From: Sulfuricurvum sp. | GTDB taxonomy: Bacteria > Campylobacterota > Campylobacteria > Campylobacterales > Sulfurimonadaceae | Assembly (NCBI GenBank): GCA_020721585.1 | Contig: DYMK01000015.1 | Location: 1-38,195, forward strand | Length of the DNA: 38,195 nucleotides | Direction: 5' to 3' | Shown here: piece by piece, positions 22,182 to 31,486 of the stretch | Layout: each line of letters begins with the position of its first letter | How positions within the stretch are numbered: position 1 is the first letter of the stretch | Position numbers and translations under genes: made by a program | Notes under the pieces: generated by a model | Database searches by the model: none | What the model saw: only the letters and a program-made list of their open reading frames with translations | Told to the model about the DNA's origin: nothing

Positions 22182-23410
22182 GGTTGTTTCTCCAAAAGAT
22201 TTTCTAAATTCATCCCCGATGCGTACGCACAATGGGCGTATGCGACTTGCAAGGCGTGATGGGTGGTTTGCACTTTGGCAAGTGATAGACTCAAGGCACT
22301 GAGTTCACTCAAATAGGTGGTGGCGGGGATTAGTCCTACCTCAAAGCGTTTTTTGATAATCGCAAACGCTTCACGACGGGCAGATGCTTCGGCTTGAGCG
22401 GCATTCAACGCACTTTGGGTCGCTTGAAGTTTTAACTGAGAAATTTCTTCATCATTATGGAGACGTTGTCGTTTATAGTCGACCATTTTTTGGGCTTTGA
22501 GGGTCATAAGACGCGCTTGTTCCCGCTCTTTGGCAATACGCCCCGCATCAAAAAGGGTGAGGGAAAGCGATGCCGTTATCTCATTTTGGTTCATGGGCTG
22601 AAGATTAATCCCCCCCATCGTATCGTAATTACGATAGTCTAGTGTTTTATGTTTCCCTTGCACCGCAAGGGTGGGGAGATAGGTATAGTTTTGTTCACTT
22701 TGGTGGAGAAATTCAACCTGTAATTGATCGGCTTGGAGATCGTGACGCTCGTGATGGAGAGGAAGTTTTACCATCAAATCGTGATATTCAAGGGTATCTA
22801 TGGGCAAACCACTCAGAAGTTCCAAATTTTTTTGGCTCTGTTGGCGAATAATGTGTTCATGTTGCTGGTTATACTCCACCTCAAGCTTAGAGGCGATGAG
22901 GGATTGGAGGACATCGTGGGTGGAGAGATCATTCTCCACCAACACACTGACCCGTTTGATTTGTTCGAGCAATTCAGTTTTTTTGGCTTGGAGTGCTTCA
23001 AGGCGGGATGCAGCATCGAAATAGTCATAATACGCCAAAATCGTCTCCATAAAAACCGTCTGTTCTTCGTGTTCCACGGTGTGAGAAGCAGCATCAACCG
23101 AAGCATGGAGTGCTTTTAATGCCGCTTCGCGACGAAATCCATCGAACAAGGTTAAGCTCCCCCCAAGCTCGACACCCTGTACGATTTTGGGTTCAAATGC
23201 GGTCGCTTTGTCTTTTTTGCGGTACAGACCCTCTAATTTAAGCGTCGGAAAGTAGGCGGTTTTGGCTTCATCTAATTGCGATTGGGTTTGTTGCATCTCA
23301 AGACGACTGGATTCAACGCGAAGATTGTGTTTGGCATGGGGAAGCAATGAGGTTAAATCCATCCCCATGAGTGTTTGGGCGGTGAGGAGCAAAAGAGCGG
23401 TTTGTCTCAT
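22178..23410 (-). CDS. TolC-family outer-membrane channel of RND pump 1
   Basis: A 410-residue outer-membrane efflux protein. The start at 23410 (AAGGGA upstream) gives a signal peptide (MRQTALLLLTAQTLMG). The longer frame to 23485 crosses the operator region. Two long heptad-rich helical stretches form the periplasmic coiled coils of the TolC barrel, for example about 30-60, 125-190 and 310-400. 'LKALHASVDAASHTVEHEEQT' and 'AAQAEASARREAFAIIKKRFEVG' are typical family segments, with 'RFEVGLIPATTYLSELSAL' near the end. First gene of the three-gene pump operon. Confidence 0.9.
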   Translation of the reverse strand: MRQTALLLLTAQTLMGMDLTSLLPHAKHNLRVESSRLEMQQTQSQLDEAKTAYFPTLKLEGLYRKKDKATAFEPKIVQGVELGGSLTLFDGFRREAALKALHASVDAASHTVEHEEQTVFMETILAYYDYFDAASRLEALQAKKTELLEQIKRVSVLVENDLSTHDVLQSLIASKLEVEYNQQHEHIIRQQSQKNLELLSGLPIDTLEYHDLMVKLPLHHERHDLQADQLQVEFLHQSEQNYTYLPTLAVQGKHKTLDYRNYDTMGGINLQPMNQNEITASLSLTLFDAGRIAKEREQARLMTLKAQKMVDYKRQRLHNDEEISQLKLQATQSALNAAQAEASARREAFAIIKKRFEVGLIPATTYLSELSALSLSLAKVQTTHHALQVAYAHCAYASGMNLENLLEKQP

Positions 23411-23450
23411 AAAAAATGTCCCTTCGATAAATTCGATTAAGTGTTTTATG

Positions 23451-23485
23451 TTGACAATGTTAACATTTAATGTGACTATTGTCAA
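23451..23485. promoter_or_regulatory. Inverted-repeat operator between pump operon 1 and tetR, with divergent -35 boxes
   Basis: TTGACAAT (23451-23458) and ATTGTCAA (23478-23485) form a perfect 8-bp inverted repeat with a 19-bp spacer. AATGTTAACATT lies inside it. Each arm contains TTGACA, so each can serve as the -35 of one direction: plus TTGACA-17-GACTAT toward tetR, minus TTGACA-16-TTAACA toward the pump. A TetR dimer or pair of dimers bound here would block both promoters. Confidence 0.6.
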
Positions 23486-23529
23486 TATGGTATCTGCTAT
23501 TTTTGAACTAAGCGTGTTACAATACCATT

Positions 23530-24153
23530 ATGAAAGCGAAAAAAACTTCCCCCTACCATCACGGAAATCTTAAAGAGGCGTTACTCCAAACCGCTTTGGA
23601 ACGGATTGCGTGTGATGGGATTGATACAATTACCCTCCGTGATCTGACCCAGCGGCTAGGAACCTCTCGAAGTGCCGTATACCGCCATTTTAGCAGCAAA
23701 GAAGCCCTTATTTTGGGGGTAATTGAAAAAGGGTATGAACAGCTGGATTACCTATTTACCCCTATTTTTCAGGATAAAACACGCAGTGTCGATGAACGTT
23801 TTGAAGCGATGGGGAGAGCTTATCTTGATTTTGCCATCGAACATCCCAATGTCTATCGCCTTCTCTTTGGAGAGCAATACCGCCAAGAGCGAGAGCGTTT
23901 ATGTGATTACAAAAATGAGACACAAGCTGCAGGATTGTACGCATTAGTGGGGCTTTTGGTTGAGGCACAGGAGGTAGGAATTATCGCTGAAGGAAATCCA
24001 ATGGTGCAAGCTGCCACGGTGTGGGCTTCCATTCACGGATTGGCTTCACTGCTGATCGATGGGCATTTGCTCATGAGTGATAATTTAGAAGCGATTTATA
24101 CCTACAGTCAAGGGGTTCTTTTGCAAGGTTTACGTTCCTTTACTTTGCCCTAG
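23530..24153 (+). CDS. TetR/AcrR-family repressor, likely regulator of pump operon 1
   Basis: A 207-residue TetR-family protein. The N-terminal HTH lies at about residues 18-60: LLQTALERIACDGIDTITLRDL, then LGTSRSAVYRHFSSKEALI, the recognition helix region. The C-terminal ligand-binding domain is of the WHG/TetR_C type ('LDFAIEHPNVYRLLFG' about 97-112, then 'ATVWASIHGLASLLIDGHL'). It diverges from the TolC-MFP-RND operon across an inverted repeat, the usual layout for local pump control and autoregulation. The Shine-Dalgarno is weak. The effector is unknown. Confidence 0.9.
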   Translation: MKAKKTSPYHHGNLKEALLQTALERIACDGIDTITLRDLTQRLGTSRSAVYRHFSSKEALILGVIEKGYEQLDYLFTPIFQDKTRSVDERFEAMGRAYLDFAIEHPNVYRLLFGEQYRQERERLCDYKNETQAAGLYALVGLLVEAQEVGIIAEGNPMVQAATVWASIHGLASLLIDGHLLMSDNLEAIYTYSQGVLLQGLRSFTLP

Positions 24154-24171
24154 CAAAGCAAAGGGGAGAGA

Positions 24172-25881
24172 TTAGGGACGGGTCGCAGAAACTGCTTTAC
24201 GTTCATGAAAATGAAAATGGCGTTCCAAATCGGAATTATCCAATAAAATAGGGACGACAATCAACGAAGCGACCACCGCAGCGATCGTTCCAAAAATCAA
24301 CGCTACCCCCAATCCGCCAAAAACCGCATCGCTGGCCAAGAGGGTCGATGCCAAAATAATCGCTGCGGCGGTGAGGAAAATGGGTTTTGCCCGTGTCGCA
24401 GCTGCGTACGCCAACGCTTCACTTTTGTGCATCCCTTTTTCGATCATCAACGATTTGGTAAAGTCAATCAACAACAACGAGTTACGCGAACTAATCCCGA
24501 TCAAGGCGATAAACCCAATCAGCGAAGTTGCGGTCAAAAAGAACGTATCGGCGGTGAAAATATTCATAATAAAATGCCCCACAATCACCCCAACGATGGA
24601 GAGGAAACTCCCCAACAACACAATGCCACTGAGGGTAAAGCTTTTGTAGTAGACCACCATCAATAAGAAGATCAAAATGAGTGCAGCAATAAACGCACCC
24701 CCCAACTCAACAAACGTATCAAGAGTCACTTCCATCTCACCATCCCATAACAGTTGATACCGTTCATGGGTTTTTTTGTCCACCAATTCAAGATTAAAGA
24801 GACCCGTTTTGGTAATCTCATACTCATTGCTAAAAGTCGACAAAATGGTATCGCGCGCTTCCATCAAGGGGTACACTTGTGAGACCATGTCGGTTTCGGC
24901 TAGTACGTTGGTCATTTGGTGAAGATTTTTGGTCACAATCATCGGATTGGATTTGACCGAAACGACACTGACCACTTCGGTAATGGGAACCATCATCCCC
25001 ATACCGTTCATCAATTTAAGGCTCGAGAGTTTAAACAACACCCCATTGAGGTCTTTGGAGGTAAATTTTTTTCCCATGGGATCCAACACCAAAAAGATGG
25101 GAATTTGCTCGGACACATTCGAGGAATTTTTGACCGCAATGGGCATCCCCTCAAAGGCAAGATACAAAATATCATTAACGTGTTTGATGTCCAAACCGGA
25201 ACGGGCAATTTTATCGCTGTTAACCCGCACTTCAAACTTATCGTAAATTTCATCTTGCATAATATCAATGTCAACCAGACCACTGGTCTTATGGAAAACG
25301 TCTTGAATTCGTCCTGCGAGATGGCGAATCCCTTTGGCATCATTGCCATACACTTCAGCAACGACCGCTGCCATCGTCGGAGGCCCTGCGGGGGGTTCGA
25401 CAAATTTGATATTGGTTCTAGGGACAATAGCCTCACACTTTTTTTGGATCACGGGGCGAAGACGTTGTACCATAAGGTACGAAGGCTCTGAACGGTCATG
25501 TTTTTTGGTCAAATTCAACACGATTTCGGAGACATTTTCCGAATTTTTAAAATGAGACCCTTTGATCAATCCCGCAAAATCCAGCGGAGAACCCGATCCT
25601 AAAAAGACCTCCATATCCAACGCTTCTGGCTCTTTTTGGAGAATAGTGGTGACACATTCGCTGACGTGCTTGGTTTGTTCAATCGAACTGCCCGAAGGGA
25701 GATCAATGTAGACGGAATAGGTGTCGTTGTTTTTTCCTGGGAGCATTTTTGCCATTACCAATTTGGTGGGGATCATCGCCACAGAGAGGATAAACCCTCC
25801 AAGGGTCAGCCACAACATCAACCTTTTTTTGGAAGGGGTTTGAAGAATGTTCAAAAGAATGTGTTCAAATTTATCATACAT
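24172..25881 (-). CDS. RND efflux permease of pump 2, C-terminal half (split gene)
   Basis: A 569-residue frame equal to the second half of an RND permease. It starts just before TM7 (about 22-42), has the second periplasmic porter region with 'VEPPAGPPTMAAVVAEVYG' (about 161-179), then TM8-12 with 'LIGFIALIGISSRNSLLLIDF', where the TM10 lysine position reads Arg. Its ATG lies one base after the stop of the N-terminal half (TAA-A-ATG), in a different frame, with AAAGG about ten bases upstream. It may be translated by coupling as a separate subunit, or the pair is a frameshifted gene. Together the halves make ~1100 residues, a normal full length. Confidence 0.85.
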   Translation of the reverse strand: MYDKFEHILLNILQTPSKKRLMLWLTLGGFILSVAMIPTKLVMAKMLPGKNNDTYSVYIDLPSGSSIEQTKHVSECVTTILQKEPEALDMEVFLGSGSPLDFAGLIKGSHFKNSENVSEIVLNLTKKHDRSEPSYLMVQRLRPVIQKKCEAIVPRTNIKFVEPPAGPPTMAAVVAEVYGNDAKGIRHLAGRIQDVFHKTSGLVDIDIMQDEIYDKFEVRVNSDKIARSGLDIKHVNDILYLAFEGMPIAVKNSSNVSEQIPIFLVLDPMGKKFTSKDLNGVLFKLSSLKLMNGMGMMVPITEVVSVVSVKSNPMIVTKNLHQMTNVLAETDMVSQVYPLMEARDTILSTFSNEYEITKTGLFNLELVDKKTHERYQLLWDGEMEVTLDTFVELGGAFIAALILIFLLMVVYYKSFTLSGIVLLGSFLSIVGVIVGHFIMNIFTADTFFLTATSLIGFIALIGISSRNSLLLIDFTKSLMIEKGMHKSEALAYAAATRAKPIFLTAAAIILASTLLASDAVFGGLGVALIFGTIAAVVASLIVVPILLDNSDLERHFHFHERKAVSATRP

Positions 25882-25882
25882 T

Positions 25883-27475
25883 TTAGTGTGCCTTTGAATG
25901 ACGCTCAGGTTTTTTGAGCAATCGTACTGCTAAATAAGGGGTAAAGATATACGCCACAAACAACGATGCGACCAATGCCACAGGGACATTGGCGGGGATA
26001 GGCTTCATAAATTGCCCCATCATCTGTCCGACAAACGCCATGGGAACCATGGTCAAAATAATGGCGAAGGTAGCGATATTGGTGGGTGCGCCAATCTCAT
26101 CGGTCGCTTCTACGATGAGGTCATCCACATCGCGTGTATGGGCATCGATGGCATGGAAATGGCGATGGATATTTTCAATGACGATAATCGCCGCATCCAC
26201 CAACAGTCCCAAACTCAGCAAAAAGGCAAACAGCGTAATACGGTTAATCGTTTGACCCGTAAGATACGCCACAAAAAGGGTAATTGCCAAAATGGCAGGA
26301 ACGGTAAAGGTGACAATCAGAGACTCTCTCCATCCCAACACAAAGACCAACAAAATGGCGATAATCACGATCGAAAGGAGCAAATGGAACACCAACTCAT
26401 TGACCGCTTCATTGGCACGTTCCCCATCATTACGGGTGATAACGTAATGAATCCCCTCCGCTTCCATCGATTTTTTGTATTTTTCCAACTCCGTTTTTAC
26501 CGCTTCAGCAATAATGACCGCATTGGTTCCTTGTAATTTGGAGACGGTCAAGGTCACTTGATCTTTAAACGGAGAAAACTTCCCATTCTCCCCTTTTACG
26601 CTGACCAGTGCGGATTTAAAGTTTTGAATATCCTGACCCGCAGTGACCGTAGCAACATCGCGCAAATAGATCGCCGATCCCCCATATTGGGCGATAATGA
26701 TATTCCCCACATCCTCAACGGTATCAATGGCATTTTTCACCCCGATCATCACGATCTCATTGGATTGGGTTTTCCCTTTGATTTCAGGGACATTGTACGA
26801 AAGGGCTTGCACTGCCTGAAAAATTTGCCCCAACGAGAGGTTGTATCCTGCAAGGCGGTTCATATCCACTTGAATGTTAAATTGGTGCCGCTTTGCCCCT
26901 TTGACATCGGTGACCGCGACATTGGGTAACCCATTGATGTGGTGCTGAATCTCTTTGACATGGTCATACAAAATCGTTGGATCAATGGCATGGTTATTGG
27001 AGTAAAACGCGACCGAAACGACAGGAATATCGACATCAATGTCCAAAGGTTTAATGATCGGCTGCATCGCCCCTTTGGGGAGGATGCTCATATTTTGCAT
27101 GATCTTGTCATAGATTTTGAGGTTTGATCCCTCTTTTCCCTCGCCGATGTAAAAAGCAGCATTAATGACTGCAACATTATCCATCGCCATACCATGAATG
27201 TTTTCGATCCCTTTTACCTCTTTGAGTTTTCGTTCAAGGGGTTTAACAATAACCGTTTCAATCTCTTTTGCCGTAGCTCCGGGCATGGCGACAATGATGG
27301 TCGAACCACTTACCACCATCTGAGGATTCTCTTCCCGTGGCATCATCACCAACGAGATATAGCCAATAACCAAAAGAAATATCCCCAAAATAGAGGTAAG
27401 GGGATTGCGTAAAAAACCTTTTGCCAGTTTTCCAGCAATGTCTTTAGGGGGGTGCGGTACAGTGCGTGAAGACAT
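25883..27475 (-). CDS. RND efflux permease of pump 2, N-terminal half (split gene)
   Basis: A 530-residue frame equal to the first half of an RND permease. It has TM1 (about 28-48), the first porter region ('VSGSTIIVAMPGATAKEIETV'), and TM2-6 with LLVDAAIIVIENIHRH in TM4. Here the second relay residue is Ala, as in some heavy-metal-type RND proteins, not the Asp-Asp of HAE1. It ends cleanly after TM6 (LLKKPERHSKAH). The ATG at 27475 is favoured: AGGAG is five bases upstream, while the longer frame starts at TTG 27478. Follows the MFP gene. Works only together with the C-terminal half. Confidence 0.85.
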   Translation of the reverse strand: MSSRTVPHPPKDIAGKLAKGFLRNPLTSILGIFLLVIGYISLVMMPREENPQMVVSGSTIIVAMPGATAKEIETVIVKPLERKLKEVKGIENIHGMAMDNVAVINAAFYIGEGKEGSNLKIYDKIMQNMSILPKGAMQPIIKPLDIDVDIPVVSVAFYSNNHAIDPTILYDHVKEIQHHINGLPNVAVTDVKGAKRHQFNIQVDMNRLAGYNLSLGQIFQAVQALSYNVPEIKGKTQSNEIVMIGVKNAIDTVEDVGNIIIAQYGGSAIYLRDVATVTAGQDIQNFKSALVSVKGENGKFSPFKDQVTLTVSKLQGTNAVIIAEAVKTELEKYKKSMEAEGIHYVITRNDGERANEAVNELVFHLLLSIVIIAILLVFVLGWRESLIVTFTVPAILAITLFVAYLTGQTINRITLFAFLLSLGLLVDAAIIVIENIHRHFHAIDAHTRDVDDLIVEATDEIGAPTNIATFAIILTMVPMAFVGQMMGQFMKPIPANVPVALVASLFVAYIFTPYLAVRLLKKPERHSKAH

Positions 27476-27483
27476 CAAAGCTC

Positions 27484-28269
27484 CTAGTGCAATTCAACCG
27501 TAGCGTACATTCCAGGGTAGATGGTTTGTTTTGCGCTAAAGGAGATTTTGATTTTAAACGTATGGGTCATAGGATTAGAGCTTGGGACGATGGAACTCAC
27601 CGTTCCGACCCCTTTAAATCCGGTTGAGGGGATTGCAACAGTAAGCTTTTTCCCAATCGGAGCAAATTTTAAATTATCCTCTGAAACCTCTGCTTCGATT
27701 TTTAACGCTCCCAAATCGGATAAGACAATTGCCGGCATCCCCGGCATCGCCATCTCCCCTACTTTGACATTTTTAGAGACCACAACCCCATTATTGGGGG
27801 CAACCACGCGTAAATAACGGTATTGATTGTTCACCTCTTGGAGACGTGCATCGGCTTGTTTTACTTGTTGTTGGGAAATTTTGACCATATTGGCAAGATT
27901 TTTTTGGGCAAGCTCCATGTTTTCGACCTCATAACGGGAGACCATATCTTGCTTGAGCAATCGTCGGTATCGCTCAAGGTTTAACGTCACATTGTCGTAC
28001 TGATTTTGGTACGAAAGACTCGAAGTTTTGGCTTGCTCAATCCCATTTTGGACTTGCGTTCGCGCTGAATCGACCTCTTTGGTATCGATGGTGTACAACA
28101 GTTGCCCTGTTTTGACTTTAGACCCTTCAGAGACATAGACACCCGTCACGAATCCCATGTTACGACTGGTAATCATTTTTTGGTTATCGGAAATAACCAC
28201 ACCCGAAAGGGTCAATCCAGCAGCATTTAGCACCGCACCTAAAAGAAGAAAAGGGACGAAAAATTTCAT
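27484..28269 (-). CDS. Periplasmic membrane fusion protein of RND pump 2
   Basis: A 261-residue adaptor with a signal peptide (about 1-17, MKFFVPFLLLGAVLNAA). The first lipoyl half is 'GFVTGVYVSEGSKVKTGQLLYTID' (about 39-62), followed by an alpha-helical hairpin (about 65-145, Gln-rich) and the second lipoyl half, 'LRVVAPNNGVVVSKNVKVGEMA'. The C-terminal beta domain ends 'TIYPGMYATVELH', a common adaptor ending. Its ATG overlaps the stop of the TolC-like gene by 4 nt, and the split permease follows within ~10 bp. Likely secreted and anchored by protein contacts, as no lipobox is seen. Confidence 0.9.
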   Translation of the reverse strand: MKFFVPFLLLGAVLNAAGLTLSGVVISDNQKMITSRNMGFVTGVYVSEGSKVKTGQLLYTIDTKEVDSARTQVQNGIEQAKTSSLSYQNQYDNVTLNLERYRRLLKQDMVSRYEVENMELAQKNLANMVKISQQQVKQADARLQEVNNQYRYLRVVAPNNGVVVSKNVKVGEMAMPGMPAIVLSDLGALKIEAEVSEDNLKFAPIGKKLTVAIPSTGFKGVGTVSSIVPSSNPMTHTFKIKISFSAKQTIYPGMYATVELH

Positions 28270-29684
28270 TGATTGACTCCATAATTTAGTTTTTCGAGGG
28301 CAAAAATACGCTCATTGCGTTGATTTTTTACCGATTGAAGGGTCATAATTTTTTCAATTTCATTGGATTGCTTGATAATGAGATCGCTCATAGAGACCAG
28401 ATGCTCATGGTAGCGACCTTCGTAGTTTTTCGTAATTTCCGTGGCTAAGGCACGCTCTTTTTCCAAACTCACAATTTGCTCATCCAAGTTTTCAATTTCG
28501 GTGTGCAATTTATCGTATTGAAGGGCAATCCCTTTTTTCGCCATCTCCACTTCGGTAGCAGTTTTAAGGCGGTCAATACGGGCTTTTTCAAAATTATGGG
28601 CATCAACTGCTCCATTAAAGAGGTTCCAGCTCAGTTTTGCCCCCACGGTATAGGCAGCATGGGCGTGCATATTGCGCATCAACGTATCATTGGCACTGGA
28701 AGCCTCCCCAAAAACACCCAAGGTAGGGAGAAAAGGTGCCATCGCCACATCCACCATAGAAGAGCGAACGGCTAACCCATGCGAAGCTTTTTTCAAATCG
28801 GTATTGTTACTCATCACCGAAGCTTCATCGGCGGTTGTGATGGCGTTATCATCCTTAGGAATAGCAATCTCATCGGTTTTTTGGTTCAACAAAAAACTAA
28901 TGTAGTGCAACAAGAGCTTTTTATTGCTCCCCATCTCCAAAACCATCCGATCGACATTGGCTTTTTTGGCTTCAATCTCCAAAAGATCTACCTTCTTGGC
29001 ATACCCCTCAGCGACCATCTCTTTGGTTTTGGCGTGCAATTTTTCCATGTTTTTTTGGATTACGGTCATCTGCTCCAAAGAGTGTTGCAACAATGCCATA
29101 TCGTAGTAACTTTTACGGGTTTCGTAAATTTTCTCTGCCGTTACTTTGGTCGCATCAAGTTGTTTGATCTTCTCCATTTCACGGGCAATTTTGGAATAAC
29201 CACTGAGTTTTCCCCCCGTATAAATGGGGAGCATATAAGTCAATTTACTTTGGAAGTAGTTTTGATACCCTGGATAATTAAGATCTTTGGGTTGAATCGC
29301 CAAAATAGAATTCATCCCTTGGATACTTGCAGGGGTCAATGCTTGCGCATTAGCTCCTAAAAGGGCTTGCCCCATAGGGGCTAAAAATTCACTAAACCCA
29401 AAATCACCAAACGTCGCTTGACGAGAACTAAGTTTAAACCCAAAAACATTACCCGCATCGTTGGAACGGAGTGCCGTTTGGGTAAAATCGAGGGAACCAA
29501 AATTATACCCTTGGGCGATTCTAAGATCGTTATGGGCATTTTTTGCGTCCAATGCAGCCGCTTTAATCTCTAAATTTTGGGCTTTAAGTAACGCAATTGC
29601 TTCATCCAAAGACAACGCAGCACCCTGTAAATTCAGAACACTTAAGAATAACGCAAATACCAATCGGTGCGAGGGAAATGCCAT
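28266..29684 (-). CDS. TolC-family outer-membrane channel of RND pump 2
   Basis: A 472-residue outer-membrane efflux protein and first gene of the second pump operon. A signal peptide (about 1-22) is followed by 'LSLDEAIALLKAQNLEIKAAALD' (about 25-47), the usual TolC opening. Long amphipathic helices come next (about 150-260 and 345-460), together with strand-forming segments such as 'LTYMLPIYTGGKLSGY' and 'AKLSWNLFNGAVDAHN', typical of the repeated TolC halves. The length is normal. The Shine-Dalgarno is distant (AGGA ~13 bases upstream). A promoter is predicted just upstream at 29739-29768. Confidence 0.9.
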   Translation of the reverse strand: MAFPSHRLVFALFLSVLNLQGAALSLDEAIALLKAQNLEIKAAALDAKNAHNDLRIAQGYNFGSLDFTQTALRSNDAGNVFGFKLSSRQATFGDFGFSEFLAPMGQALLGANAQALTPASIQGMNSILAIQPKDLNYPGYQNYFQSKLTYMLPIYTGGKLSGYSKIAREMEKIKQLDATKVTAEKIYETRKSYYDMALLQHSLEQMTVIQKNMEKLHAKTKEMVAEGYAKKVDLLEIEAKKANVDRMVLEMGSNKKLLLHYISFLLNQKTDEIAIPKDDNAITTADEASVMSNNTDLKKASHGLAVRSSMVDVAMAPFLPTLGVFGEASSANDTLMRNMHAHAAYTVGAKLSWNLFNGAVDAHNFEKARIDRLKTATEVEMAKKGIALQYDKLHTEIENLDEQIVSLEKERALATEITKNYEGRYHEHLVSMSDLIIKQSNEIEKIMTLQSVKNQRNERIFALEKLNYGVNQ

Positions 29685-29738
29685 CAGAGGGAACCATCCT
29701 TATAGTCTATTTGTAACTCTTATAGTTTTAATAAGGCG

Positions 29739-29768
29739 ATTATACTGAGTAAAAGTTTAAAAAACTCA
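29739..29768 (-). promoter_or_regulatory. Predicted promoter of pump operon 2
   Basis: On the minus strand TTGAGT (29768-29763) and TATAAT (29744-29739) are separated by 18 bp. They lie about 55 bp before the TolC-like start. One of the few sites in the window with both hexamers. No regulator gene adjoins this operon. Confidence 0.5.
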
Positions 29769-29836
29769 AAAGGGGGGAATTTTATCCCAATAACGCCCCC
29801 CAAATGGGTAGGTTTGAAATTCAAAGCCAATTAGGG

Positions 29837-29842
29837 TAAAAT
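29837..29842 (+). promoter_or_regulatory. Likely -10 box of efp
   Basis: TAAAAT about 30 bp before the efp ATG, with GAGG as Shine-Dalgarno downstream. A second candidate, TAATTATAC, lies nearer the gene. The assignment is weak. Confidence 0.35.
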
Positions 29843-29871
29843 TCGGATAATTATACAGATGAGGAATCACA

Positions 29872-30438
29872 ATGGCAACAATCGGAATGGGTGATATTAA
29901 AAAAGGGGTTCGCCTTGAAATCACAGGCGTACCTTACAGAGTAATCGATTTTCAACACGTTAAACCCGGAAAAGGGGCAGCATTTGTCCGTTGTAAAGTT
30001 AAAAGTTTTTTGAATGGTAAAGTCGTTGAAAAAACGATTCATGCGGGCGATAAATTTGAAGTCCCCAATATGGCACACACTACCATGCAGTTTTTATACG
30101 ATGATGGCGAAATGCTCCAATTTATGGATAACGAAAGTTTTGAACAATTGGGTCTTAGTTATGAGCAATGCGAAGACGCGAAAAAATGGATCAAAGATGG
30201 CACCAATGTCCAAATCGTTTTCCACAACAACAAAGCCATCAGCGTTGAAGCCCCTGAAATCATGGAACTTAAAATCGTTGAGACCGCCCCTAACTTCAAA
30301 GGGGATACTTCAAGTGCCTCTAAAAAACCCGCGACCCTTGAAACCGGTGCTGTGGTTCAAGTCCCGTATCATGTCCTTGAGGGAGATACCATTCGTGTCA
30401 ACACCATAGAGGGTGAATACATGGAAAAAGTTAAATAA
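29872..30438 (+). CDS. efp: Translation elongation factor P
   Basis: Binds between the P and E sites and rescues ribosomes stalled on polyproline. The 188-residue length is normal. Three beta domains: an N-terminal KOW-like domain with the loop [10 protein letters not shown] (29-38), whose Lys34 is the position modified by EpmA/EpmB in many bacteria, then the OB domains with '[21 protein letters not shown]' and the C-terminal '[18 protein letters not shown]'. No epmA or epmB is in the window. Followed by a terminator. Single-gene unit. Confidence 0.97.
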   Translation: MATIGMGDIKKGVRLEITGVPYRVIDFQHVKPGKGAAFVRCKVKSFLNGKVVEKTIHAGDKFEVPNMAHTTMQFLYDDGEMLQFMDNESFEQLGLSYEQCEDAKKWIKDGTNVQIVFHNNKAISVEAPEIMELKIVETAPNFKGDTSSASKKPATLETGAVVQVPYHVLEGDTIRVNTIEGEYMEKVK

Positions 30439-30454
30439 CACTTTTCTTCTCTCC

Positions 30455-30488
30455 TTCCGTGCCTTAGCACGGAATCTCCTCTTTTTTT
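30455..30488 (+). terminator. Rho-independent terminator of efp
   Basis: TTCCGTGC-CTTA-GCACGGAA forms a perfect 8-bp stem with a 4-nt loop, followed by TCTCCTC and then seven T residues. The short gap between stem and T-run is slightly atypical. It starts 16 bases after the efp stop. Confidence 0.75.
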
Positions 30489-30529
30489 ACCCACTTTTTT
30501 TTATCCACGTATCGTGATAGAGACTGACC

Positions 30530-31387
30530 CTAACGGGCGAGTACTTGACGGATTTTACCCATCGCGGCGTTGGCTGCTTTTTCCCCTTCTAAAATCGCTT
30601 GATTGCGTTGATTAAACGAAACCGAGGGGAGGTGACTGATGTCAGGGTGAATAACGACCGTTGCCATTTTAAGCTGTTTGTTGAGGGCGACTTGACTCAT
30701 AATATTGATACTTTGGTCAAAGGTTGCTAACAATCCTGACGTATTCCCCGCTTTGGGACGATCGGAAATGTCCACGGCGATAATAATATCTGCCCCCATA
30801 TTTTTAGCCGCTTCCACAGGGACAGGTTGGGTTAATCCCCCATCGACGTACGAATTTTTTCCAATTACGACGGGTTGGAAGACATTGGGGATACTGGCAG
30901 ATGCGCGCACCGCTTGCCCCGTATTACCTTGACGAAAGACTACGGCATCCCCTGTAGCACGATTGGTAGCGACGGCACCAAAAGGGATTTTAAGCTGTTC
31001 GATGGGGCGATTTTTGACCGTTTTATTGATGAAATTTTGCAACGCTTCCCCTTTGACAAATCCACCACTGGACAACGTGTAATCGGTTAAACTGCTCTCA
31101 TCCAAATTGATGGCTAATTGTTGCAACTGATACCCATTAAGACCCGAAGCGTACAAGCTTCCAATGACCGACCCCGCACTGGTTCCCGTGATAATATCGA
31201 CATGGATGCCGTTTTGTTCGAGAACTTTGATTACCCCGATATGGGCGAACCCTTTAGCCGCACCGCCCCCTAAGGCTAGGGCGATTTTAGGTTTGTGTTT
31301 TACCACAGGAGCAGGAGGAGTTGGGGTTAAACACCCTGTTAAGAGCAACGCCCCAGCAAGGAGAAAAATTTTGGATACGAGCGACAT
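30530..31387 (-). CDS. Patatin-like phospholipase, lipoprotein
   Basis: A 285-residue serine hydrolase with the patatin Ser-Asp dyad. A lipoprotein signal with lipobox LTGC (Cys19) attaches it to a membrane, probably the outer one. The glycine-rich oxyanion loop is LGGGAAKG (39-46), the nucleophile elbow is GTSAG (68-72, Ser70), and DGG (182-184) contains the catalytic Asp. It should hydrolyse acyl-ester lipids at the periplasmic membrane face; the substrate is unknown. It resembles the RssA/NTE group of bacterial patatins. AGGTGG precedes the ATG. It diverges from mqnE. Confidence 0.9.
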   Translation of the reverse strand: MSLVSKIFLLAGALLLTGCLTPTPPAPVVKHKPKIALALGGGAAKGFAHIGVIKVLEQNGIHVDIITGTSAGSVIGSLYASGLNGYQLQQLAINLDESSLTDYTLSSGGFVKGEALQNFINKTVKNRPIEQLKIPFGAVATNRATGDAVVFRQGNTGQAVRASASIPNVFQPVVIGKNSYVDGGLTQPVPVEAAKNMGADIIIAVDISDRPKAGNTSGLLATFDQSINIMSQVALNKQLKMATVVIHPDISHLPSVSFNQRNQAILEGEKAANAAMGKIRQVLAR

Positions 31388-31486
31388 ACGACCACCTTTT
31401 TGGCAAGTTTAAAGGGAAAGTTTATCCAAACTACCTCAAAGCTACCAGTTAATTTTGTTTTAACACGACCCCTTTTGGAGTTTTGC

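Noticed and set aside
24143-24158. CTTTGC-CCTA-GCAAAG hairpin at the end of tetR
   Set aside because: No T-run follows on either strand, and it overlaps the tetR stop codon. Not supported as a terminator.
24916-25491. 191-residue plus-strand frame
   Set aside because: It is antisense to the C-terminal half of the RND permease and has the His/Asn-rich composition expected of a shadow frame.
29771-29806. GGGGGG...CCCCCC pairing upstream of efp
   Set aside because: The arms are simple homopolymers with a long unpaired interior; no riboswitch or terminator pattern could be supported.
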